Shown one piece after another: positions 1 through 4,897 of a DNA stretch of 5,244 nt. Each line of letters begins with the position of its first letter. Position 1 is the stretch's first letter. The DNA comes from Sabulitectum sp036743055 (GTDB lineage: Bacteria; Fermentibacterota; Fermentibacteria; Fermentibacterales; JCC-6), in the NCBI GenBank assembly GCA_036743055.1, contig DAINQE010000083.1, forward strand, positions 1 to 5,244, in the 5' to 3' direction. The notes under the pieces are model-generated. The model was given only the letters and a program-made list of their open reading frames with translations, ran no database searches and was not told the origin of the DNA. The translations under genes were made by a program, and so were the position numbers.

Positions 1-17
1 GATTTGCATGCCGGGTC

Positions 18-1355
18 TTAATCCAGCACTGCAAACCGTCTGCAGACAGAGCTGCCATGCGAAGAAATGGTACAGAAGTAGACTCCGGGAGTTAGGCCGC
101 CGAAACTCGTTTCAAGCGTTGATCCAGTGTTAGGGTACTCCATTGTGTGGTGCACTATTCGCCCTGCACAATCAACTATGGCAACCTCTACTTCTCCGGA
201 AGCTCCACTTCCAACCTGTACGGTGATCTCTCCGCTGGAAGGATTTGGAAAGAGGTTTACGAAGAACGGCTCTTCAGGAGAACCTGACTCAGACTCAATC
301 CCGGTCAAGTTATTCGTAGCATATGAGAGATCCGAGTTTGACATGTTTTGATAAGCCAGATGGACATAGCCATAAGGATCAGGGCAGATGGAACTGTCCC
401 AACCGGTGTAGCTGCCTTCAGGATAACTGGCTTGCCATGTTCCGCCTGTTTTGTAGAGGCACATTATGAAGGATTGATAATCAGTGCGGCATGCGGAAAT
501 GTATGGAGTATCATCTGACGAAAAGCACAGTCCGTTTGGAGTCCCTGGAGAAATGTAGTTTAGATAATAGGTTACATCACTGTTCCATTCTGTACCGTCA
601 AAGTACAAGTACTTCAAAGACTGGTTGCTTTGCAGCGAATGATACGAAATCCCCGGTTCGCCATTTGAGTTCAGCGCTATGGATGTTTCTCCGACGGCTT
701 CGCCTCCCACCGAGAGTTCCTGAATCTCCCAGGAGCTGCCATCGAAAAAGGCATAGTACACATGGCCCGGATCGCCTTTTACATAAGAGACATGCAAACG
801 ATCCTGATCGTCGATTGTAATTGAAGGATCCACACCAGCATCTGTTCCCTCATCCACCGTGGTGATTTCCCATTCATTCCCGTTCATGCAACCATACCTT
901 AACCGCTCTCCTGTAGAGTCATGCCAGACGATGTGGGGATTCCCAGCTGAATCCAGCATTATGTCCGCCCTTGGGGAGTAATATCCTGATATGTTGGCAG
1001 ATTCGAGAGGAGTGACTTCCCACCCGGAACCGTTGCTTCGGATATGTGAAATCATGCCGTCTGCAGGATTCCAGAACACAATGTTGGGCATGTCACTATC
1101 GTCCAGCACCATGCTTATGAATGAGCAAAGACCTGTGAAAACGGTTTCTTCTTCCCAACCGGAAGGGGTCTGCCAGATGTGTTTCATCGAGTTCTCTGAA
1201 TTACTCCGATAAACAATGTGAATTGAGCCCTGGGAATCAATATCAATGGCAGTGTAGTACCCAGTTTCTCCTGATGTGTCTGGCGCTTCAACGAGCCAGG
1301 AAAAAGCTGAAGATATACCGGCAACAACTGCAAGTACAAGAATGTACAGTTTCAT
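18..1355 (-). CDS. Secreted seven-repeat beta-propeller protein with type IX secretion (Por) C-terminal sorting tail
   Basis: The 445-residue product begins with a signal peptide (Lys2, a hydrophobic stretch to about residue 16, cleavage near SSAFS). Seven repeats of about 45-50 residues follow, each with a strand like 'G.PHIVY' and most with a later 'GW' or 'EW' strand (Trp at about 67, 112, 162, 209, 257 and 307). The seventh repeat lacks the Trp strand, and an extra 'SWLVEAPD' strand just after the signal peptide could complete it, as in propellers closed by their N-terminus. Residues about 365-445 read 'NLFPNPSSGE', then a beta-rich stretch with 'GLTPGVYFCTI' and a final 'RRFAVLD', which is the pattern of TIGR04183 / Por_Secre_tail. 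Such tails direct export through the outer membrane by the type IX system. The ligand or enzyme activity is unknown, and no catalytic residues are recognisable. The start at 1355 is chosen because GGAGGA lies just upstream. An ATG at 1367 overlaps that ribosome site and has none of its own. Confidence 0.88.
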   Translation of the reverse strand: MKLYILVLAVVAGISSAFSWLVEAPDTSGETGYYTAIDIDSQGSIHIVYRSNSENSMKHIWQTPSGWEEETVFTGLCSFISMVLDDSDMPNIVFWNPADGMISHIRSNGSGWEVTPLESANISGYYSPRADIMLDSAGNPHIVWHDSTGERLRYGCMNGNEWEITTVDEGTDAGVDPSITIDDQDRLHVSYVKGDPGHVYYAFFDGSSWEIQELSVGGEAVGETSIALNSNGEPGISYHSLQSNQSLKYLYFDGTEWNSDVTYYLNYISPGTPNGLCFSSDDTPYISACRTDYQSFIMCLYKTGGTWQASYPEGSYTGWDSSICPDPYGYVHLAYQNMSNSDLSYATNNLTGIESESGSPEEPFFVNLFPNPSSGEITVQVGSGASGEVEVAIVDCAGRIVHHTMEYPNTGSTLETSFGGLTPGVYFCTISSHGSSVCRRFAVLD

Positions 1356-1359
1356 ATCT

Positions 1360-1365
1360 TCCTCC
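1360..1365 (-). promoter_or_regulatory. Ribosome binding site that decides the propeller gene start
   Basis: GGAGGA on the minus strand ends four bases before the ATG at 1355. The alternative in-frame ATG at 1367 sits directly upstream of these bases and is preceded by AT-rich sequence without a Shine-Dalgarno match, so the shorter protein is preferred. Confidence 0.75.
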
Positions 1366-1403
1366 ATCCGAATAAGGAATCATCTAATTGTAAAGATAAA
1401 TCA

Positions 1404-1409
1404 ATTATA
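1404..1409 (-). promoter_or_regulatory. Candidate -10 box for the propeller gene
   Basis: A perfect TATAAT on the minus strand lies in the 56-base AT-rich gap before the propeller gene, just past the stop of the PH-domain gene. It would start transcription near 1397 and leave a leader of about 42 bases. No good -35 box is visible at 16-19 bases: the best hexamers match TTGACA at only two or three positions. This is a possible promoter, and cotranscription with the upstream pair is equally possible. Confidence 0.35.
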
Positions 1410-1411
1410 GA

Positions 1412-1882
1412 TCAGGAAACAGTATCCAGAAGAATGATCCCTTGTGATTCAGGAGAGAGTACTATGCGGAGACCCGTGCTCTCGCTGGTTATGGAAACGG
1501 CGTTGCTCCAGCTGGTGACATATGCCCTGAAGCTGCCAAGACTGCTGTTCCTGTACCAGCCGGTGTAACCGAACAGCCCTCCGTTACCTGCGGTCCTCCA
1601 GAGACCTTTCCGTATCTCCGGCTCTGCTCTGAAGACAGTATCGGGTGGAAGTGAAATGGTCGTTGTCCAGAAGGGTCGCTGAATCTTGAGGACCCCGTCT
1701 TCGATGGCGTAGCCCCTTACTGCGAAGAGCCATGTCACAAGAATTATCAGAGGCATCACCAAAGCCCCGTAAACCGGCATGTTGGGAATGAAAGGAAAGG
1801 CTCCGGCCATAACGATCACCACAGCTGTGAGTACTCTTGCAAGGGTGTCCATGGGCGCCGCGTTGAACTCACCTGAAGTCAT
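1412..1882 (-). CDS. Membrane protein with bacterial PH-like domain (bPH_5 type)
   Basis: The protein has 156 residues. Two hydrophobic segments lie at about 15-31 and 37-54 and form a helical hairpin in the inner membrane. The rest, about 57-150, is a beta-rich domain with a 'GNGGLFGYTGWYRNSSLG' core at about 99-116, followed by 'FRAYVTSW' and a 'IVLSPES' strand. This order and these motifs match the bacterial PH domain family PF10882 (bPH_5), whose role is generally unknown. The start ATG overlaps the end of the upstream cupin gene by 14 bases and is preceded by AAGGAAG, so the two are very probably one transcript with coupled translation. No catalytic site is visible, and a structural or binding role is an inference only. 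Confidence 0.82.
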   Translation of the reverse strand: MTSGEFNAAPMDTLARVLTAVVIVMAGAFPFIPNMPVYGALVMPLIILVTWLFAVRGYAIEDGVLKIQRPFWTTTISLPPDTVFRAEPEIRKGLWRTAGNGGLFGYTGWYRNSSLGSFRAYVTSWSNAVSITSESTGLRIVLSPESQGIILLDTVS

Positions 1883-2135
1883 AGTGCTTCCTTATCGGCT
1901 CCGTGATGCGCCAGCGGCACTTCATTCCAGCCGGGAAGGTCACCAGGTCTCCCGGGCCGATCTCCACGGAGGGGCCTGATTCAGGAGTAATGATAGCTCT
2001 GCCCTGAAGGATGTAGCACACCTCCAGCATGTCGTACTCCCATGGGAACTCGGAGACTTCCTTTTCCCACACCGGCCATCCGAACACGCCTTCTCTGTTC
2101 AGACGGTCTTCGCCAGGTTTCTCAACAGTTATCAC
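1869..2135 (-). CDS. Small single-domain cupin protein (Cupin_3, TM1112-like)
   Basis: The 88-residue protein is almost entirely one cupin barrel. The 'WPVWEKEVSEFPWEYD' segment (about 20-35), 'EVCYILQGRAIITPE' (38-52), 'GPGDLVTFPAGMKCRWR' (60-76) and the end 'RKHYDF' follow the Cupin_3 (PF05899) family closely and, from memory, the Thermotoga maritima TM1112 protein. The classical HxH of cupin motif 1 and the His of motif 2 are absent, so a usual three-His metal centre is not expected. The function of this subfamily is not established; a small-molecule binding or isomerase role would be a guess. The start is GTG, chosen because GGGAGG lies five bases upstream. It is the first gene of a leftward pair and is divergent from gltX. 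Confidence 0.88.
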   Translation of the reverse strand: MITVEKPGEDRLNREGVFGWPVWEKEVSEFPWEYDMLEVCYILQGRAIITPESGPSVEIGPGDLVTFPAGMKCRWRITEPIRKHYDFR

Positions 2136-2162
2136 GGTGCCCTCCCTTCAGAGCTTTGAAGT

Positions 2163-2192
2163 ATTATAGCAACCTGCGGAGAACCATGGAAA
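2163..2192 (-). promoter_or_regulatory. Extended -10 promoter for the cupin/PH-domain pair
   Basis: On the minus strand the -10 box is a perfect TATAAT (2163-2168) preceded by TGc, an extended -10. An 18-base spacer leads to TTTCCA (2187-2192), which matches four of six bases of TTGACA. Transcription would begin near 2156, about 20 bases before the GTG start. The -35 region lies in the leader of gltX, so the two divergent genes share this short region. Confidence 0.6.
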
Positions 2193-2203
2193 GGCGGCCA
2201 TAT

Positions 2204-3682
2204 ATGAAGGTTAGAACAAGACTCGCCCCGTCCCCCACAGGCGACCCACATGTAGGTACTGCCTACCAGGCACTGTTCGGTTATGTCTGGGCAAAGGCAA
2301 ACGGGGGAGATTTCATACTGAGAATAGAGGATACCGACAGGGAAAGATCCACCGACTCCTCAGAGAAGGCGATTCTTGAAAGCCTCAGGTGGATTGGCCT
2401 CGACTGGGACGAGGGACCGGACAAGGGGGGCCCCTGCGGCCCCTACAGGCAGAGCGACAGGCTTTCCATCTACAGGGAGCACATAGACAAGCTTCTCGAG
2501 GAAGGACACGCTTACCCCTGCTTCTGCTCCAGGGAGCGTCTTGATAGTGTTCGTGCTAAGCTCGTTGAGGAGAAGGCCGCCAACAGGGGATACGACCGCC
2601 ACTGCCGCAGCATCGACCCCGCTGAAGCAAAGAAGAGAATAGAGGCCGGCGAGGAATACGTGATAAGGATGAAGGTTCCCCTGGAGGGGGAATGCGTGTT
2701 CACAGACCTGCTTCGGGGTGAGATACGCAAGGACTGGGCTTCAATAGACGATCAGGTCATCCTGAAGGCCGACGGCTATCCCACATACCACCTTGCTGTG
2801 GTGGTGGACGACCATCTCATGGAGATAAGCCATATCATCAGGGGAGAGGAGTGGATCAACTCCGTTCCGAAGCATGTACTCCTATACAGCTTCTTCGGGT
2901 GGGAACTGCCTGTCTTCTGCCACCTGCCGCTGCTTCGCAATCCGGACAAGTCCAAGCTCTCCAAGCGGAAGAATCCCACCTCCATCAACTACTACCGCAG
3001 AGCAGGCTTCCTTCCGGAGGCCATGCTTAACTACCTGGGCATGATGGGCTGGCACATGCCCGACGAGTCGGAAAAGTTCACCTTGCATGACATGATCTCT
3101 AACTTCAGGCTTGAGGATGTTTCACTGGGAGGACCGGTGTTCGACAGGGCGAAACTCCGCTGGCTGAACGCCAAGTACATGAGGGAGGACAACTCCCCGG
3201 CTGAACTAGCTGCAAAGCTGCATGGCTGGGCCCTGAACCCTGAATACATCCGCAGGGTTGCCGAAGTGGTTGCTTCAAGACTGGAGACCCTTTCCGACTG
3301 GGGATACTTCACAGCGATGTTCTTCAGCGATTCCGTGCCTGTAACCGAAGATCTTCTGGAAGTGAAGGACCTGGATACCGATCAGGTGCTGGAGCTTCTT
3401 CAGGTAACCCTGTGGAGCCTTGAAACGGTAAGGGAATGGAACAGGGACAACATATCCACCGCTTTGCGGGAGGCTTCAGAAAAGCTTGAACTGAAGATGA
3501 AGGCCTATACCTCACCTCTTTACGGAGCGATTTGCGGCAGCCGGGTAGCCCCGCCGCTCTTCGACAGCATGGAGGTGCTGGGCAGCGATCTCTGCAGAAC
3601 AAGGATATCCGCGGCAATGGATGTTCTGGGCGGCATTTCCGGCAAGAAGCTCAAGAAGCTGGAGAAGAAGCACCGACCTTGA
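2204..3682 (+). CDS. gltX: Glutamyl-tRNA synthetase
   Basis: This class I aminoacyl-tRNA synthetase joins glutamate to tRNA-Glu in the cytoplasm using ATP. The 492 residues are a full family length. 'RTRLAPSPTGDPHVGTAY' near the N-terminus carries the HIGH-type motif (HVGT, residues 16-19), 'RIEDTDRERST' follows, and the KMSKS-type loop is KLSKR at 251-255. Between them, Cys106-x-Cys108 and Cys134 ('YDRHC') resemble the zinc-binding insertion of GluRS. The C-terminal third is the helical anticodon-binding region. ATG 2204 is preferred because it gives the usual family start and has AGGCGG six bases upstream. ATG 2186, with GGAG four bases upstream, is a real alternative that adds six residues. 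The reading frame stays open back to 2042, but that part lies inside the cupin gene and is not GluRS-like. Whether the enzyme also charges tRNA-Gln cannot be told here. A tRNA-Glu gene follows at once. Confidence 0.97.
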   Translation: MKVRTRLAPSPTGDPHVGTAYQALFGYVWAKANGGDFILRIEDTDRERSTDSSEKAILESLRWIGLDWDEGPDKGGPCGPYRQSDRLSIYREHIDKLLEEGHAYPCFCSRERLDSVRAKLVEEKAANRGYDRHCRSIDPAEAKKRIEAGEEYVIRMKVPLEGECVFTDLLRGEIRKDWASIDDQVILKADGYPTYHLAVVVDDHLMEISHIIRGEEWINSVPKHVLLYSFFGWELPVFCHLPLLRNPDKSKLSKRKNPTSINYYRRAGFLPEAMLNYLGMMGWHMPDESEKFTLHDMISNFRLEDVSLGGPVFDRAKLRWLNAKYMREDNSPAELAAKLHGWALNPEYIRRVAEVVASRLETLSDWGYFTAMFFSDSVPVTEDLLEVKDLDTDQVLELLQVTLWSLETVREWNRDNISTALREASEKLELKMKAYTSPLYGAICGSRVAPPLFDSMEVLGSDLCRTRISAAMDVLGGISGKKLKKLEKKHRP

Positions 3683-3707
3683 CAAATGGAGTTCGCAGGC
3701 AAATATT
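3679..3707 (+). promoter_or_regulatory. Promoter for tRNA-Glu, overlapping the gltX stop codon
   Basis: A perfect TTGACA (3679-3684) spans the TGA stop of gltX (3680-3682). After exactly 17 bases comes AATATT (3702-3707), four of six matches to TATAAT. Transcription would start near 3714, about ten bases before the mature tRNA. No terminator separates gltX from the tRNA, so read-through from gltX may add to the supply. Confidence 0.6.
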
Positions 3708-3723
3708 CCGCCCTCGGCGCAAT

Positions 3724-3798
3724 GCTCCCATCGTCTAGCGGTTAGGACGCTGGCCTCTCACGCCGGAAACAGGGGTTCGATTCCCCTTGGGAGCGCCA
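3724..3798 (+). tRNA. tRNA-Glu, anticodon CTC
   Basis: The 75 bases fold as a full cloverleaf. The acceptor is GCTCCCA (3724-3730) with TGGGAGC (3788-3794), followed by discriminator G and an encoded CCA (3796-3798). The D stem is GTCT/GGAC. The anticodon stem is CTGGC (3750-3754) with GCCGG (3762-3766), with one T-G pair. The loop is CTCTCAC, with T33 and anticodon CTC at 3757-3759, which reads GAG. The variable loop is AAAC, and the T arm is AGGGG / TTCGATT / CCCCT (3771-3787). The D region (TCGTCTAG) and T arm resemble E. coli tRNA-Glu. It lies 41 bases after gltX, whose product would charge it. Confidence 0.96.
3769..3798 (+). repeat. Direct repeat, copy 1: 3' end of tRNA-Glu
   Basis: These 30 bases cover the last two variable-loop bases, the whole T arm, the 3' acceptor strand and CCA. 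They recur without mismatch at 3960-3989, 191 bases downstream. The bases just outside the two copies differ (GAA before and TTG after here; AGC before and AAC after there), so the match ends sharply on both sides. Confidence 0.95.
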
Positions 3799-3801
3799 TT
3801 G

Positions 3802-3836
3802 AACAGAGAACACCTCCATCGGGGGTGTTTTCTGTT
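3802..3836 (+). terminator. Hairpin terminator behind tRNA-Glu
   Basis: AACAGAGAACACCTCC pairs with GGGGGTGTTTTCTGTT over 16 base pairs (two of them G-T), around a three-base ATC loop that may open wider. The descending arm contains TTTT and ends in TTT, so the U-rich part is inside the stem. It begins four bases after the CCA end and fits as the tRNA terminator. Confidence 0.75.
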
Positions 3837-3856
3837 TAATGGGCTTTCGTTGCTGG

Positions 3857-3959
3857 TGGACCCCTGTCCATGAGCATACTACCTTTTATCGCGGTTGGAT
3901 GACTATCGGGGCGGCAGCACCGATCTCCGAGAAAACCGGCCAGATGCTGGCCGAGGAGC
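3857..3959 (+). other. Non-coding segment with small inverted repeats between the two tRNA 3' ends
   Basis: I see no gene here. Going right, the segment holds TGGAC-CCCT-GTCCA (3857-3870), ATCGG/CCGAT around ten bases (about 3905-3924), and CTCC (3925-3928) facing GGAG (3954-3957), which encloses CGGCC/GGCCG around the seven-base loop AGATGCT (about 3937-3953). The last hairpin is shaped like an anticodon arm but lacks T at loop position 2. No sequence complementary to the acceptor TGGGAGC is present, so it is not the 5' half of a normal tRNA. A structured RNA ending at the next terminator is possible but unproven. Confidence 0.4.
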
Positions 3960-3989
3960 ACAGGGGTTCGATTCCCCTTGGGAGCGCCA
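3960..3989 (+). pseudogene. Orphan 3' end of tRNA-Glu (direct repeat, copy 2)
   Basis: This is an exact second copy of 3769-3798: T arm, 3' acceptor strand, discriminator G and CCA. No GCTCCCA or other partner for the acceptor strand lies in the preceding 120 bases, so it cannot form a tRNA. It could be the far attachment site left by an element that integrated in tRNA-Glu, or what remains of a tandem tRNA copy. A strong terminator follows it, just as one follows the intact tRNA. Confidence 0.85.
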
Positions 3990-3994
3990 AACTG

Positions 3995-4030
3995 AAAATG
4001 CCCCCTTTGTGGGGGCGTTTTTCTTTTTTT
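3995..4030 (+). terminator. Strong hairpin terminator behind the orphan tRNA 3' end
   Basis: AAAATGCCCCC (3995-4005) pairs with GGGGGCGTTTT (4011-4021) over 11 base pairs, including one T-G, around the loop TTTGT. The run TTTTTCTTTTTTT ends at 4030. The shape is a textbook factor-independent terminator. It isolates the secreted-protein gene to the right from the tRNA region. If the duplication arose by integration, this may be the original terminator of tRNA-Glu. Confidence 0.85.
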
Positions 4031-4042
4031 GTTCCGGGGGTA

Positions 4043-4076
4043 TTGACATCATTGTAAACTTTGTGCTAATTATATA
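4043..4076 (+). promoter_or_regulatory. Promoter for the secreted 241-residue protein
   Basis: A perfect TTGACA lies at 4043-4048. The AT-rich -10 region TAATTATATA covers 4067-4076; AATTAT at spacing 19 matches TATAAT at four positions. TG stands at 4064-4065 in front of it. The exact -10 hexamer is uncertain. It lies just after the terminator at 3995-4030 and leaves a leader of about 30-35 bases. Confidence 0.55.
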
Positions 4077-4114
4077 GGACTCAATCAAGGGTCACCAGCA
4101 AAGAGGAGGACGAA

Positions 4115-4840
4115 ATGAAGTTTGTTGCTTGTCTCACGCTGCTGCTTGCTGCAGCGGCTTTCTCACAGGATCCTTCAAATATCCTGATCTACATGGATGT
4201 CAGCGGCGGATACGGCGAAGCGGTCGTCACCGCCTGCAACAACCTGTGGCCTTCCTGCAACGTTTACCCTGCAACCGGCCAGCCCGGTGGTATGTACACC
4301 CAGTTCAACGATGCTCTGGCCACAGGACCATGGGACATAGTTGTTGTGGAATCATGGTATGCTGACTGCGACGGTCTCGACTGGGCCGGGATCAGTAGCT
4401 ACTACAATGGTGGCGGAACCCTCTACGTTTCCACATGGGAATGGACCGGCGGTTCCTCCGGACAGGGTGTTCTCGGCAACGACATGGGCGTTACCGCCTA
4501 CAGCAACATCCAGGGTGGGGTTATCCCCCACTATGCATGGGATACCGGTCACCCCATCTGTGATGGAATCTCCGACTGGGGCTGGGCCGATCCGGGTCTT
4601 GGCATTCTTAACTGCAGGTTCACGGTTGATTCAGCTACACCGATCACCGGTTGGACCTCTTCACCCTCAGCCGGTCAGGCCGCCCTCTGCGTTGCCGAAG
4701 ACGGTAAGAGTATAATCAGCGGGTTCACCCTTGCTTATGCAAACGAGGGTGTGGCCATCTGGGAGAATGTACTCGACTTCATGTGGACCGGATCCCCTCT
4801 TGAGAGAACCACCTGGGGCGAGATCAAGTCTTCCTTCTAG
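4115..4840 (+). CDS. Secreted protein with probable glutamine-amidotransferase-like alpha/beta fold
   Basis: I do not recognise a named family. The 241 residues start with a signal peptide (MKFVACLTLLLAAAAFS, cleavage probably before Gln18). The mature part opens with 'NILIYMDVSGGYGEAVV' (strand, then helix). Next come 'WDIVVVESW' (strand, about 73-81), 'LDWAGISSYYNGGGTLYVSTWEW' (helix then strand, about 89-110) and 'GHPICDGI' (145-152). This resembles the class I amidotransferase-like fold used by many extracellular ThuA-like proteins. The nucleophile position after 'GGGTLYVST' carries no Cys, so amidase activity is unlikely. It has 13 tryptophans and six mature cysteines (41, 48, 85, 149, 167, 192), which could form disulphides. 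The end, 'ERTTWGEIKSSF', lies outside the domain and is not a full Por tail. GAGGAGG five bases before the ATG supports the start. It has its own promoter and terminator, so it is probably a single-gene unit. The role is unknown. Confidence 0.85.
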   Translation: MKFVACLTLLLAAAAFSQDPSNILIYMDVSGGYGEAVVTACNNLWPSCNVYPATGQPGGMYTQFNDALATGPWDIVVVESWYADCDGLDWAGISSYYNGGGTLYVSTWEWTGGSSGQGVLGNDMGVTAYSNIQGGVIPHYAWDTGHPICDGISDWGWADPGLGILNCRFTVDSATPITGWTSSPSAGQAALCVAEDGKSIISGFTLAYANEGVAIWENVLDFMWTGSPLERTTWGEIKSSF

Positions 4841-4855
4841 GAAGATCTTTCCTTC

Positions 4856-4886
4856 GGGGGAGGGCCGTTCGGCTCTCCCCCTTTTT
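4856..4886 (+). terminator. Hairpin terminator after the secreted protein gene
   Basis: GGGGGAGGGCC (4856-4866) pairs over 11 base pairs, one G-T, with GGCTCTCCCCC (4871-4881) around GTTC, followed by TTTTT. It ends only four bases before the ribosome site of the next gene, so it would cut off or attenuate transcription into that gene. Confidence 0.85.
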
Positions 4887-4897
4887 CTTGGAGGATC

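Noticed and set aside
1356..1367. ATG at 1367 as start of the propeller protein
   Set aside because: It has no ribosome site, and its first codons are themselves the GGAGGA site for the ATG at 1355.
2042..2203. N-terminal extension of the gltX frame
   Set aside because: It overlaps the cupin gene on the other strand, is not GluRS-like, and better-placed ATGs with ribosome sites lie at 2186 and 2204.
3915..3989. A second complete tRNA gene ending at 3989
   Set aside because: The T arm and 3' acceptor are perfect, but no 5' acceptor strand pairs with TGGGAGC, and the anticodon-like loop lacks T at position 2. A short D-loop resemblance (GCGGTTGGA near 3890-3898) is too small to count.
3621..4088. 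Short open frames on both strands across the tRNA and its duplicated 3' end
   Set aside because: They read through the tRNA, the repeat and both terminators and include the typical false peptides made from tRNA T arms (such as RGSIPLGSA and QGESNPCAPRPA). They show no ribosome sites or family features.
4129..4715. Other-frame open stretches inside the secreted protein gene
   Set aside because: They are compositional shadows without ribosome sites or recognisable domains. The frame starting at 4115 has the signal peptide, ribosome site and terminator.
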